64,000 nucleotides of DNA. Origin: Gynuella sp. Lineage in GTDB: Bacteria; Pseudomonadota; Gammaproteobacteria; Pseudomonadales; Natronospirillaceae. The position numbers and the translations under genes were made by a program. The stretch lies in the NCBI GenBank assembly GCA_028282465.1, contig JANQHX010000051.1:1-64000 (forward strand), given 5' to 3'. The notes under the pieces are model-generated. The model saw only the letters and a program-made list of their open reading frames with translations, was not told the origin of the DNA and made no database searches. Shown piece by piece: positions 27,901 to 36,652 of this stretch (its first letter is position 1; every line of letters starts with the position of its first letter).

Positions 27901-28859
27901 ACCGTTGGAAGTACGTTAGCCACTTCAACAACGCTGAACGAAATGCTGTCGTTAACACCAATCTCGGTATGATCAGCTTCTGCTAACTCAGCAACCACTA
28001 CGTAGTCACCAACTGCTAAATTGCTGTAAGTGTAAGAACTACCAGAGAAGATAGTTGTGTTATTACCATTTAGAGATAAATGAAGGTGTCTTCCACCATC
28101 TACTATTTCAAAATTCTGTATCGAAAACTGAACAGTAACGTCTTCACCTAAGTTAAAAGTTGCATTATCCACGGGGGATGTAATTTCAACATAAGGATCT
28201 AGGACAACAGGGTCTTCTGAAACGACAACTGAAGTGGTGTCTTCAGCCATAGCGCCTTTATTGTCGGTCGCCAGTGCCCTAACAGAATAAGTACCTGCTG
28301 TTAAATTAGCCACGGTTAAACTATAGGGTGCGGCGAGATCACTTTCTACAAGGGTTTCAGTTTGACCAGGAGCGGAAACGAACCAGTCAACCGAAGCAAT
28401 GCTACCGTCTGAATCAGATGCGGTTGCATCCACAGTGAAGTTTCCTAACTCAGTAAGGTCTCCACTGGCGTCTGAAACGCTAACAGTTGGTAGAATGTTG
28501 ACCGGATCATCAGGTCCATCAACACTACCGCCGGTGGTTACTGATGGGTCAAAAGTTACTTCGAAGTTTTCTAGAATTTGACCTGCTTCATTGTCTTGAA
28601 TCTGAGTGCTAACGGCCAACACTTGACCATTTGAAACACCAGTGACATCTCGTTCCCAATAACCATTAGTTAAGGTTGCTTGATAACAACCGTTGTAGCA
28701 CATGTATGAAAATGCGCCTTCATAATTATCGTCTTGGAAATAAATAACACCTGAATCAGGGCCAGTTGCTCTAACACCAAAGTCGGCGAAAGCACTAGCG
28801 CTTAATCCGGAAGCAGCAATCGCTGCTGATAGAAGGAGTGATAACTTTGTTCGAGTCAT
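24936..28859 (-). CDS. Secreted di-haem oxidoreductase (DHOR-like) with Ig/FN3 and unnamed glycan-locus domains
   Basis: The 1307 residues start with a signal peptide (1-25). Order: unnamed small domain (about 26-105); Ig/PKD-like module (about 123-214); a second beta module (about 220-315); Ig/PKD-like module (about 316-410); a second unnamed domain (about 415-510); two FN3-like domains (about 515-700); then a large C-terminal region with haem motifs CGDCH (about 1079) and CADCH (about 1190) and the DHOR-type end RTAPLWGIGQ...WMHDGES. The two small domains match residues about 533-617 of the GH-A enzyme at 4965 (WVYLCFNGPC versus WVYMCVDGDC, then QDNATGQCL). An operator-like palindrome lies upstream at 28997. 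I infer an enzyme anchored to a glycan; the redox substrate is unknown. Confidence 0.75.
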   Translation of the reverse strand: MTRTKLSLLLSAAIAASGLSASAFADFGVRATGPDSGVIYFQDDNYEGAFSYMCYNGCYQATLTNGYWERDVTGVSNGQVLAVSTQIQDNEAGQILENFEVTFDPSVTTGGSVDGPDDPVNILPTVSVSDASGDLTELGNFTVDATASDSDGSIASVDWFVSAPGQTETLVESDLAAPYSLTVANLTAGTYSVRALATDNKGAMAEDTTSVVVSEDPVVLDPYVEITSPVDNATFNLGEDVTVQFSIQNFEIVDGGRHLHLSLNGNNTTIFSGSSYTYSNLAVGDYVVVAELAEADHTEIGVNDSISFSVVEVANVLPTVSVALENGVVEGESIAVTANASDADGDVLSVEFFVTAPGQTEQPLATVVNPPYEATIENTVPGTYQVRVVAEDNEGATSEATKSTIVKSDDPVVIIPSGRGEMGIDDKGMLYHLDGGHSAGWVYLCFNGPCTDAKPSLKDGYYEMPVSVEVGGTYQIEFKTQDNATGQCLSGVHTVTYTAEGVTADSACIVPDVDAPTIPTGLQGAAKNGHAIQISWTASIDDRAVALYEVYVNGGLNQTVTGTSANVVNLSELSTYSFAVLACDASENCSGLSDAVDIATPKYVPDTTPPTAPTGASAEALSMTKVAMSWNASTDEEGLVSEYRVFDGNDLVATASETTVEVTGLVKSTDYSFTVTACDDSGNCSKESDPVAVRTLSPDFSFLDWTSNSFVTGKPAGPLPRANPIRALRTPVNGLAPRTFGFAFDLVGNQVTWRFGGSVPQAGGLEVSCSEDGHFTFKTAKFNGDTATMPCSGTYDYFFRYLHPHSLNSDPAHQWIYTGLFTTEGERIDPYAPGAYSFTDGTANWARIRHPITTDGITAAVLDRPNAGERLRNLDRYTMWVNDNSGNVDFEMDVSFMEIGAQGVPSDVVPGFRRNEALRAAHGSPNSQQFFAVNTAAKFGDAYRTAPQEELEGFGDTFSYGQVISFEFSVEAAGKTPAQTYNDFSHYVVGCGFCGKYGDPRLNSAGKASTSQVFSDAGQYIGLERNAIFTQPVTTLNTEVQIDNFILGHHLFHGIDPNIENSNSELRNKFGHVKIGEFACGDCHWRDGRSTEYFHTPRGQRIAPPTYGTKLLEYIPNREVGFRWDGGAWTVEDQAKNALRDDHLVDWKDLPGDVFQRIIDYVEVLTVPARNPGTYDDPDVVRGEVLFTEAGCADCHTPTHTTLADAPPAWRNLTIRPYTDMKVWDLGTAGPDQVDTKFRTAPLWGIGQNLKLAEYNNNYFPWMHDGESAGVDASVQRHNVEGQYSKDAYNAMPEADRQAIVKFVRSL

Positions 28860-29210
28860 AGTTCACTTCACCTTGTGTTTTTTGTTTTTGTTGTTTTGGT
28901 GATCATGTCGAAAGCATTGAAGAGGTGTGATAGCCCCCAATTAAATTTCGGATCAAGAGAAATGTTAGCACTGTGTAAGATCATAAATTAGATGAGTGAA
29001 ACCGGTTTCCTGATCTGGGTCTATTTTTAAAAAATATTGATTTATAGGTAGTAAAAAACGTAACCTTGCGGCGAAAATAAAAATAAATTGAGCACAATGT
29101 ATGTTGGTTGACTACTGATTTTCCGTGTTTGATTTGCAGAAAGAAGTTATTGATTTGTTTCAAATCAATAACTTGCAAGCGCAGTCAGGTATGGCTTTTA
29201 CAGGTGGTAT
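28860..29210. other. Upstream region of the DHOR gene
   Basis: No gene seen. The operator at 28997-29010 is the main element. Confidence 0.5.
28997..29010. promoter_or_regulatory. Operator-like palindrome upstream of DHOR gene
   Basis: TGAAACCGGTTTCC contains the perfect 12-base palindrome GAAACCGGTTTC. It lies about 140 bases upstream of the leftward start at 28859 and matches the copies in the 0.4-8.6-kb locus. Confidence 0.65.
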
Positions 29211-29612
29211 ATGGACTATAAAAACAATCCGAATGCAAAAACCTTAATCGAAATTAATAAAGTTCTGGAATTTATAAGAATCCATGCGCCTAGTTTAAAA
29301 GAGAAGGCTGGGTCTACAAAATGGAGTCAAGGTCATACTGTATTTTGCTTTAATAATGAAGAAACTGATGGAGCCTATGTATTTATGATTGGTGCGCTAA
29401 AGTCTGGCAAAGTGACTTGGCATATGATGCCATTGTATGGGGTAGAAGAAGTTAAAGAAAAATATACAGACAATTTGAAGCCTTTTCAGTCTGGAAAAAG
29501 TTGTATTCAGTTTAAGTCCTTTGATGATCTTCCGTTATCTGATTTAGAAAAAATTGTTTCTGAAGGGACGCCACTTTTCGAAATAGTATGGAAACATCAT
29601 AAAAAGAATTGA
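29211..29612 (+). CDS. DUF1801/YdhG-like small protein
   Basis: 133 residues with a YdhG/DUF1801-like pattern: a helix, then GHTVFCFNNEE, HMMPLYGV and a C-terminal FDDLPLSDLEKIV stretch. The fold family is known but its function is not. An AGGTGG site precedes the ATG. Confidence 0.6.
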   Translation: MDYKNNPNAKTLIEINKVLEFIRIHAPSLKEKAGSTKWSQGHTVFCFNNEETDGAYVFMIGALKSGKVTWHMMPLYGVEEVKEKYTDNLKPFQSGKSCIQFKSFDDLPLSDLEKIVSEGTPLFEIVWKHHKKN

Positions 29613-29686
29613 GTTGTGATAGCAGTAACTATTTTATTGTTACTGCCTATTTGAATTCAATTGTTATCTACCACAGAAATTACTCT

Positions 29687-30595
29687 ATGCTACCATTAGT
29701 TTACCACCCAAGTTACAGCTTTGATTTTCCATCGAAACATAGGTTTCCTATGGAAAAATTTAGATTGCTTCACCAGTATTTAAGTGACTTAGAAATCCTT
29801 AGAAGAGAAAACAGTTTTAGACCTGGCCCATGTTCAGATAAATTTTTAACTCTGGCTCATACTCAGGAATACATAGATAAACTGAAATACAATCAGCAAT
29901 CCAAATCCGAGATTAGAGAAATGGGATTGCCTTGGAGTCCACCTCTAATTAAAAGAACTTTTATTTCTCCTGCGGGCACAATTCTAACGACTCAACTCGC
30001 ACTTCAACATGGCATCGCTTGTCATCTAGCTGGAGGTACTCACCATGCATACGCAGACAAAGCATCCGGTTTTTGTTTGTTGAATGACATGGCAATTGCA
30101 GCCAAGCTTTTGCTTCATCAATCAGGAATAAAAAAAGTCTTAATCTTCGATTGTGATGTTCACCAAGGGGATGGCACGGCGAGTATTTTACAAAATGAGC
30201 CAGGTGTATTCACCTGTTCCATACATTGCGAAAAAAACTTTCCGGTACGCAAGCAAAAAAGTGATTTGGATATTGGGTTAGAGGTTGGGCTAACCGATCA
30301 AAGTTACTTGAATATTGTTAGTGATACATTAGAAAAACTTCTCACTCAGCAGTCACCTGATTTAGTTATATACGATGCGGGCGTCGATGTTTGGGAGCAT
30401 GATCCATTGGGTAGACTAAATATTTCTTTGGAAGGTATTCGCAAAAGAGATCGTCTTGTTATAGAAGCCTGTTTGAGAAAAAATATTCCCATAGCCACAG
30501 TAATTGGCGGGGGTTATGAAGATAACCGAATGGCACTCGCAAAACGACACGCCATTGTTATTGAAGAAGCCTATTCCATTTCGCAAAAAAGTTAA
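29687..30595 (+). CDS. Histone-deacetylase-family metal-dependent deacetylase
   Basis: 302 residues if started at ATG 29687, where MLPLVYHPSYSF matches the family start; an upstream alternative start adds 26 unrelated residues. The hallmarks are AGGTHHAYADKASGFCLLND, FDCDVHQGDGTASIL, and IYDAGVDVWEHDPLG. These carry the His pair and Asp/His zinc ligands. Bacterial members act on acetylpolyamines, acetoin-linked or other acyl substrates. The preceding small gene ends about 75 bases upstream on the same strand. Confidence 0.9.
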   Translation: MLPLVYHPSYSFDFPSKHRFPMEKFRLLHQYLSDLEILRRENSFRPGPCSDKFLTLAHTQEYIDKLKYNQQSKSEIREMGLPWSPPLIKRTFISPAGTILTTQLALQHGIACHLAGGTHHAYADKASGFCLLNDMAIAAKLLLHQSGIKKVLIFDCDVHQGDGTASILQNEPGVFTCSIHCEKNFPVRKQKSDLDIGLEVGLTDQSYLNIVSDTLEKLLTQQSPDLVIYDAGVDVWEHDPLGRLNISLEGIRKRDRLVIEACLRKNIPIATVIGGGYEDNRMALAKRHAIVIEEAYSISQKS

Positions 30596-30935
30596 CCTTT
30601 CTGTACAACCTCAATGTAGATTTCTTAAACATTCTTTAAGTATTTAAATCTAAGGCTATGCTCCTCTTCTATAAATTTGTTTAAAACAAACTAAAGCTTT
30701 TTAAAACTTCATAAATTTAAAAAGAATGGGTTTACATGTTTTTAATGGTTGTTCATTTATCAAAGTTATGTCTTAAGATGTAACCGCTTTCATTAGAGGA
30801 AGCGGCTAGCCAAAATCTGATACCGACCTGGTAAGGAATAAAAAAACAATATTCGGTATGGAAAGAAACGTCACGTCAGAATTAGGTGGTTTGAATTCTG
30901 AAACATTCATATAAGGAAATTTAGAGGAATTTAAA
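30596..30935. other. Intergenic region upstream of orphan secreted gene
   Basis: AT-rich with no gene. It contains a weak operator-like site at 30779-30792. Confidence 0.45.
30779..30792. promoter_or_regulatory. Weak operator-like site
   Basis: TGTAACCGCTTTCA resembles the shared palindrome but breaks its symmetry at the centre. It lies about 145 bases before the 30936 gene. Confidence 0.3.
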
Positions 30936-31844
30936 ATGAACATTGTTAAAAACCTAGTCGTAGTTATTTTGTTTGCAATTTTTTCAACCTCTGTAATGGC
31001 AGCTGAAATATTTAAACTGCCATCCACTCAGCAAGTCCATAATTTGGCTATCGAAAGTACGGATGATGTAATCATCGAAATTCAAGGCAGTGTCTGGTTG
31101 AATGGATACGTTAAGACTGACGGTAGCCTGACCTTCACTGGAGCCGGTACCTATCATTTAAATACCGGATTTGTAGTTTCAGGGATTGAAACCGATGGCC
31201 CGGAACGGATTAATTTCTTTGGCACAGGTGACACTCATATCAATACGCCATTATTTGCCTACAAGGGCATTCAAACTTGGCGTGGTTTTGGTTCAAAAGC
31301 TTTTGTTCATGCTGATTTAGCAACAGAGGGACATCTGTCTATTACTGGACCGTCCGGTGGTACCACATTCGGTTCAGGACTAACCATTACTGCCGAAACT
31401 TTCTATTCTGACAGCTATGAATCTGCTTTTTTTCTAGGTTCAGACTCTTCAATTACAACCACTGATTCTATCGGTATTCGTTCAAGTGTTGGCATAACTC
31501 TCCAGGGCAGTTTGACTGCCGGCAATGGTTTACTTGTGAATGGAATTGGCGGTAATGCCCCTCTAAATATTCAACGTCCAATCACTATGATTGAAGGTAC
31601 CGGTGGATTTGTGCGGGGCTCTACTGTAAATGTTAATGCACCTATTCAACTGTCAGGGAACTCAGATTTAAGAGGTAACTTGATCAACATATACGGCAAG
31701 TCCGTCACTTCAACTGATGTTCTGAACATTAATGCTGCCACCACCAACGCCTATGGGGGTTATATTGCTGCAGACACAGTGTGCATAGAGGGTCAGTTTA
31801 ACAACTATGGTGCTCTGGTTGAGTCATCCATGGTTTGTGAATAA
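30936..31844 (+). CDS. Secreted protein of unknown function, beta-helix-like
   Basis: 302 residues with a signal peptide (about 1-22, ending SVMAA). The rest is rich in Gly, Thr, Ser and Asn with short repeating hydrophobic strands (SLTFTGAGTYHLNTG, LSITGPSGGTTFGSG, TVNVNAPIQLSGN), the pattern of a right-handed beta-helix. The only Cys residues are near the C-terminus. It resembles no family I can name. A terminator follows at 31871, and it is probably a single-gene unit. Confidence 0.7.
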   Translation: MNIVKNLVVVILFAIFSTSVMAAEIFKLPSTQQVHNLAIESTDDVIIEIQGSVWLNGYVKTDGSLTFTGAGTYHLNTGFVVSGIETDGPERINFFGTGDTHINTPLFAYKGIQTWRGFGSKAFVHADLATEGHLSITGPSGGTTFGSGLTITAETFYSDSYESAFFLGSDSSITTTDSIGIRSSVGITLQGSLTAGNGLLVNGIGGNAPLNIQRPITMIEGTGGFVRGSTVNVNAPIQLSGNSDLRGNLINIYGKSVTSTDVLNINAATTNAYGGYIAADTVCIEGQFNNYGALVESSMVCE

Positions 31845-31870
31845 TGCTGAGTTCACTTTGATCTAAATTA

Positions 31871-31897
31871 AGGAGCCTTTTGCGGGCTCCTAATTTT
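31871..31897 (+). terminator. Rho-independent terminator
   Basis: AGGAGCC pairs with GGCTCCT, then a short T-rich tail. Confidence 0.65.
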
Positions 31898-32083
31898 GTG
31901 GGTTCTTATTAGTTAACAAGCCCTGATTCATGACTACAACAATGGATGCCAACAAGTAGGAGAAATTAAGACTTTTCGAATCCTTTATAGTTATGCAGCT
32001 TGAGGTTGCAAAATCGCGTATTGATTCTGTCATCTGCCTTGTCCAAACTGTGCGCCCTCCTGTCCTTTCAAGTTGTCTTCATC

Positions 32084-33910
32084 ATGTTGTCCATATTTGA
32101 ACGTCTTACTAAACCCTTTCCTGGGCATGAACCGGATCAGCCTCCCAAAGGCATATTCGCGTTTTGCATGTACCACAGTAAGGGTATGAAGTTACCTCTA
32201 ATCAGTATGTCTTTTCTGACAGCATTAATTGCAGTGGTAGAGGTATCTTTGTTTGGATTTCTAGGCCAGCTCGTGGATTGGCTGTCTACTAAGGATCCAG
32301 AAACCTTTCTTCAAGAAGAGGGCAGAACATTATTTTGGATGGGGGTATTGGTGTTGGTGGTTATGCCACTAATAGTCTTGGCACAAACAGCTATTACACA
32401 CCAGTCGTTGTTGGGCAATTACCCCATGGCAATCCGATGGTTATCCCATAAATACTTATTGGGTCAGAGCATCTCTTTTTATCAGAATGACTTTGCGGGT
32501 CGTATAGCAACCAAAGTAATGCAGACCGCGCTTTCTGTTCGTGAAGCCGTGATGAAGCTGTTAGATGTTTTGGTTTATGTGGCTGTGTATTTTTTAAGTA
32601 TGTTGGCACTCATCGCCAGTGCAGATTGGCGCCTTGCTTCTTTAGTGCTGGTTTGGTTCTTCTTTTACGTGATCATTCAGTCCTATTTCATCCCTAAATT
32701 AAAAAGAGTCTCTGAACAACAGGCTGATGCCAGATCTACCATGACTGGAAGAGTGGTGGACAGCTACACCAACATCAACACGGTTAAGCTTTTTGCGCAT
32801 ACTGATCAGGAATCTGTCTATGCAAAAGACAGCATGAAAGGTTTTCTTAACACCGTTTATAAACAAATGCGTTTAGTCACAGGCTTAGATTTTTTTGTAG
32901 ATTTAAACAATTACATTCTGGTATTTGCTATTTCTGCCTTATCCATTTGGCTCTGGATGCATGGTGAGGTATCAGTGGGTGCAATCGCCATTGCAGTTGC
33001 ATTGACCCTGCGCATAAACGGAATGTCTCAGTGGATTATGTGGGAAGTGTCAGCACTTTTTGAAAACATTGGCGCGGTTGCAGATGGTATAACGACTTTA
33101 TCGAAACCCAGAGAAGTATTGGATAAAAAAGATGCTCAGCCATTAGCTGTGACTGAAGGTGGAATTTCATTTGAAGAGGTCACCTTCCACTACGGAAAAG
33201 GGGCTGGTGTTATTGAAAACCTAGACCTAAAAATTAAGCCCGGTGAAAAAGTAGGCATTGTTGGTCGTTCAGGAGCTGGTAAGTCAACCCTAGTTAATTT
33301 GCTATTGCGCTTTCATGATGTTGAAGGTGGAGTGATCAGAATTGATGGCCAGAATATTTCAGAAGTACAACAAGAAAGCTTAAGGAGCCAAATAGGCATG
33401 GTAACTCAAGATACTTCGTTATTGCATAGATCGGTTCGCGATAACATTCTATATGGTCGACCTTCAGCGACTGAAGAAGAGCTATTAGAGGCAATGAACA
33501 AAGCAGAAGCGTCTAGATTTATTCCAGATCTTGAAGATCCACAAGGTCGAAAAGGCCTAGATGCTCAAGTGGGTGAGCGGGGCGTCAAACTATCTGGCGG
33601 GCAACGTCAAAGAATTGCAATTGCCAGAGTATTATTGAAAGACGCGCCCATCCTTGTTTTAGATGAAGCTACATCTGCATTGGATTCAGAAGTGGAAGCC
33701 GCCATTCAGGCATCTTTGTATAAATTGATGGAAGGCAAAACAGTCATTGCAATTGCTCATCGCCTGTCAACAATTGCAGCACTAGATCGGTTAATCGTTT
33801 TGGATCAAGGACAGATCGTAGAGCAGGGAACACACAAAGAGTTGGTTGAGAAAGGTGGAATTTATTCTCAGTTATGGAATCACCAAACCGGTGGGTTTTT
33901 AGGGCTTTGA
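32084..33910 (+). CDS. ABC exporter, fused membrane and ATPase domains
   Basis: About 608 residues with a type-I exporter layout: six membrane segments in residues about 20-320, then an ATPase (Walker A GRSGAGKST, signature LSGGQRQRIAIARVLL, Walker B ILVLDEATSALD). The family exports lipids, peptides or drugs, and this one resembles generic MsbA/MDR-like exporters. The start is uncertain: ATG 32084 is preferred for the family-like N-terminus, but no strong ribosome site precedes it. It stands alone. Confidence 0.85.
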   Translation: MLSIFERLTKPFPGHEPDQPPKGIFAFCMYHSKGMKLPLISMSFLTALIAVVEVSLFGFLGQLVDWLSTKDPETFLQEEGRTLFWMGVLVLVVMPLIVLAQTAITHQSLLGNYPMAIRWLSHKYLLGQSISFYQNDFAGRIATKVMQTALSVREAVMKLLDVLVYVAVYFLSMLALIASADWRLASLVLVWFFFYVIIQSYFIPKLKRVSEQQADARSTMTGRVVDSYTNINTVKLFAHTDQESVYAKDSMKGFLNTVYKQMRLVTGLDFFVDLNNYILVFAISALSIWLWMHGEVSVGAIAIAVALTLRINGMSQWIMWEVSALFENIGAVADGITTLSKPREVLDKKDAQPLAVTEGGISFEEVTFHYGKGAGVIENLDLKIKPGEKVGIVGRSGAGKSTLVNLLLRFHDVEGGVIRIDGQNISEVQQESLRSQIGMVTQDTSLLHRSVRDNILYGRPSATEEELLEAMNKAEASRFIPDLEDPQGRKGLDAQVGERGVKLSGGQRQRIAIARVLLKDAPILVLDEATSALDSEVEAAIQASLYKLMEGKTVIAIAHRLSTIAALDRLIVLDQGQIVEQGTHKELVEKGGIYSQLWNHQTGGFLGL

Positions 33911-34064
33911 TTCAGCGTTAAGACTACCAGACTACCCAGCTCGATTAGAGTAAGCGTCGCATTGAGTAGATAACAAATGCTCGCTTATTCTAGGGTGGTC
34001 AATCTTCTAAAAGGATTTCACAGGGTGGATAACTGGTTCGCTGTCGTTAATTATCGAGCCAGTC

Positions 34065-34403
34065 TTAATCAGCTTTCTTAACAAAGGCAGCAGTTATCAT
34101 CATATCGCTAGCGCCAACTATCTTGCAGTCTAATTGATGATCTTTACCTTCTACAATTCGTCGAATGACCGCCTTAGTGCCAATTTTCAGAACCTGTGAA
34201 CTGCCTTTCACCTTTAGGTCTTTTGCAAAAGTAATTTTATCTCCAGCTTTTAATGCCGTGCCATTGGCATCGGATGCGGTGGGCTCATCGTCTTCAGGTA
34301 GTTCATTTGGATTCCATTCATAGGCACATTCGGGGCAAATGAGTAAATCCTGGTCTTGGTAAACGTATTCGGAATTGCATTTTGGGCAGGGAGGCAGAGA
34401 CAT
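34065..34403 (-). CDS. PhnA/YjdM family zinc-ribbon protein
   Basis: 112 residues with an N-terminal zinc ribbon ([21 protein letters not shown]) and the conserved PhnA domain ([23 protein letters not shown]). The name comes from the phosphonate operon, but no phosphonate genes are near. Confidence 0.85.
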   Translation of the reverse strand: MSLPPCPKCNSEYVYQDQDLLICPECAYEWNPNELPEDDEPTASDANGTALKAGDKITFAKDLKVKGSSQVLKIGTKAVIRRIVEGKDHQLDCKIVGASDMMITAAFVKKAD

Positions 34404-34473
34404 TTTTTTATATCGCTAATGAGGTTTATGTGAATTAGATTGGTATCAATCCGATAAAAAGTTCTAAAAATCT

Positions 34474-35682
34474 TTAGTTCATCAGTTCTTGGTCTACCAA
34501 GCCAAACACCTCATCAACACTTATCGCTGTCATACACTTAGGCTCAGTGCAGGGCGTTTTTCGATGATTGGCGGCGCTGACGCAAGGAGAGCAGGCTAAA
34601 CCCGCGAAAATAGATGTAGAGTTGCCTAATGAACCGTAGAGCTTCGGCGTTTCAGGGCCGAACAAAACGAATGTTTTTAACGATGTAATCGCTGAAAAAT
34701 GCCCGGGCCCAGAATCATTTGTCACCATGAGTTTAGAAATGGAATACAAAATTGGCATTTGTTGTAGCTTCAACTGCCCGGCGTAATTAATACATCTAGG
34801 ATGATTTACTTTGTTTTTGAGTTCTTCAGCTTCATCGAATTCACCCGGTGCTCCGGTAATTAAAATTAATATGTCTTGGTGTTGCGCTAGTAGCTTTTCC
34901 ATCAGTTCTTGAAACATGGGTTTAGGCCAGCGTCTTTGTGGCAGTAGCTCGCTGGCATTGGGGTTAATAAGAACTAGTTTTTCTCCGGAGTAATTGGCGT
35001 AAAGCTTTTTGACTGTTTCTAAAATGTCATTTTTTTGAGAGTCGGTAAATTCAACTGTATCTAGTTTTATCTCCGCATCTGTGACAATCACCTTTGAAAA
35101 AGGTACTTCAGGTGTCTCTGCTTTGAGTGCGTATACCATCGCCATAAAATTCTTGGCAATATGAATGTGTGGGTTATAGGCAACCTTATGAGTCACCATT
35201 TCACCACGGTATAAACCTTCACCGTGGAAGTTATGATAACCAACCCGGCGTTTGGCACCTGAAAATGCGCTTAGCAGGGTAGAAACCCGCGAGAACAATT
35301 CTAAGTCAATGCTGGTATCAATTTTATTTTGACGACACCACACTAAATACCTGAGGGCATCCCAAGCCAGTGTGAAGATATTATCTTCTCTTAGGGTAAA
35401 TATATTTTCTTCTTTTATGGTGCCAGTTAAATCTAAACTGGGTTTATTCTTTTTGAATATTACAAAAAATAGATTTGCATTAAACTCGTTACGAGCTCGT
35501 TTCATGGCTGGGTCAGCAATGATGGTGCTGCCCATTTCGGATAATTCGACAAATAAAATGTTTTTAGGGCTTTCGGTCTTTCCTGGAAATAGTCTGTCGG
35601 TTAGCCAGATAATAAAGGTAGAAACAAAACACAGGGGAATGCCAACATATCTATCAACTTTACGCATTAAATCTACGTTCAT
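34474..35682 (-). CDS. Glycosyltransferase family 9 (heptosyltransferase-like)
   Basis: 402 residues with the GT9 pattern: a nucleotide-sugar region VLINPNAS, and VTNDSGPGHFSAITSLKTFVLFGPETPKLYGSLG near the C-terminus. GT9 enzymes add heptose or related sugars to lipopolysaccharide. A short hydrophobic stretch near the N-terminus may tether it. It is the last gene of the leftward envelope operon and starts nine bases after the LPG-synthase-like gene. Confidence 0.85.
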   Translation of the reverse strand: MNVDLMRKVDRYVGIPLCFVSTFIIWLTDRLFPGKTESPKNILFVELSEMGSTIIADPAMKRARNEFNANLFFVIFKKNKPSLDLTGTIKEENIFTLREDNIFTLAWDALRYLVWCRQNKIDTSIDLELFSRVSTLLSAFSGAKRRVGYHNFHGEGLYRGEMVTHKVAYNPHIHIAKNFMAMVYALKAETPEVPFSKVIVTDAEIKLDTVEFTDSQKNDILETVKKLYANYSGEKLVLINPNASELLPQRRWPKPMFQELMEKLLAQHQDILILITGAPGEFDEAEELKNKVNHPRCINYAGQLKLQQMPILYSISKLMVTNDSGPGHFSAITSLKTFVLFGPETPKLYGSLGNSTSIFAGLACSPCVSAANHRKTPCTEPKCMTAISVDEVFGLVDQELMN

Positions 35683-35691
35683 GGTTTTGCC

Positions 35692-36600
35692 TTACAAATA
35701 TTTATTTTTGCTAGTGATTAAGAAGTAAATACCCGGTAGTGCTGCAACGATCAGGCAAATGCCATACAACAGTGACATGGCCAACACTAATGATTTGTCT
35801 ATACCGATTAAAGTGAATAGCGCAATCATTGCTCCTTCTCTAACACCCCAGCCCGCAAATGAAATGGGTAAAATGGTGAGTAATATTGCAGGGGGAATTA
35901 ACACTAAGTAAGTGGTAAGCGGAAGGTCAATACCCACGCTAATGCCAATAGAGAATATGGCCAACATTGAAAAAAGATGTATCACTACCGAAAGAATGAC
36001 TTGCTGGGATATCCTCTTCGGCGTTCTATAAATTGAGCGAAAATTCTCAGACAATTCAAAGAAGGGCCTAGTCAGCTTGTAGTCACTCAAGTGGGGTATT
36101 TTGTACAACAGTAACAATACCGCTAAACCTGCAAAGCCAGACAAAATGATGAAGTTTATGGCGTAGTAAATATTATCCGGCAGTAGTTCACTTTCTATTA
36201 GATTTGCACCCAGGTTGAGTAATAGTAGTCCCGTTAAGCCTACCACTCGGTCAATAAAAATCCCGAATAAAGAATCCTTGGTTCTACTCGATACTTCAAT
36301 AAGTTCGGCCGCTCTGTAGGCATCGCCTCCGACACTTGTGGGTAATACTTGATTAAACAGGCTGCCTTTGAAATAGCTCTTTAGAAAAAAGCTAAAAGGG
36401 AGTTCAAATTTTAAAACATCCATAATCAGGTGCCAGCGAAATGCTGCCACTGATTGACTCAGAATTTGAAACACCAATGCCAAGATCAGTAACCAAAGTG
36501 TTGCATCAGCTATATGCCCCATCACTAGTTGAAAGTCGAGCTTATACATAATGATGCCGACAGCAACAATAGACATGGCCAGTTTGATTAGTTTACTCAC
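35692..36600 (-). CDS. Lysylphosphatidylglycerol-synthase-like membrane protein (UPF0104)
   Basis: 302 residues with about eight membrane segments and the family motifs SFFLKSYFKGSLFNQVLPTSVGGDAYRA and PISFAGWGVREGAMIALF. Members are thought to transfer or flip lipids or sugars, mostly untested. It sits in the envelope-glycan operon between ArnT-like and GT9 genes. Confidence 0.8.
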   Translation of the reverse strand: MSKLIKLAMSIVAVGIIMYKLDFQLVMGHIADATLWLLILALVFQILSQSVAAFRWHLIMDVLKFELPFSFFLKSYFKGSLFNQVLPTSVGGDAYRAAELIEVSSRTKDSLFGIFIDRVVGLTGLLLLNLGANLIESELLPDNIYYAINFIILSGFAGLAVLLLLYKIPHLSDYKLTRPFFELSENFRSIYRTPKRISQQVILSVVIHLFSMLAIFSIGISVGIDLPLTTYLVLIPPAILLTILPISFAGWGVREGAMIALFTLIGIDKSLVLAMSLLYGICLIVAALPGIYFLITSKNKYL

Positions 36601-36627
36601 GAAATTTGCTAGGTTCCTAACGCAAAA

Positions 36628-36652
36628 CTGCCGGACATCTAAGATCCGGCAG
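36628..36652 (-). terminator. Intra-operon terminator-like hairpin at the ArnT-like stop codon
   Basis: On the leftward strand CTGCCGGA pairs with TCCGGCAG, followed by TTTTG. It overlaps the end of the ArnT-like gene, so it may lower expression of the two genes behind it. Confidence 0.6.

Noticed and set aside
28981..29178. 65-residue leftward frame upstream of the DHOR gene
   Set aside because: It overlaps the operator, has no family match and no ribosome site.
33885..33905. AAACCGGTGGGTTT near the end of the ABC exporter gene
   Set aside because: It resembles the operator core but lies at a gene's 3-prime end and is poorly symmetric.
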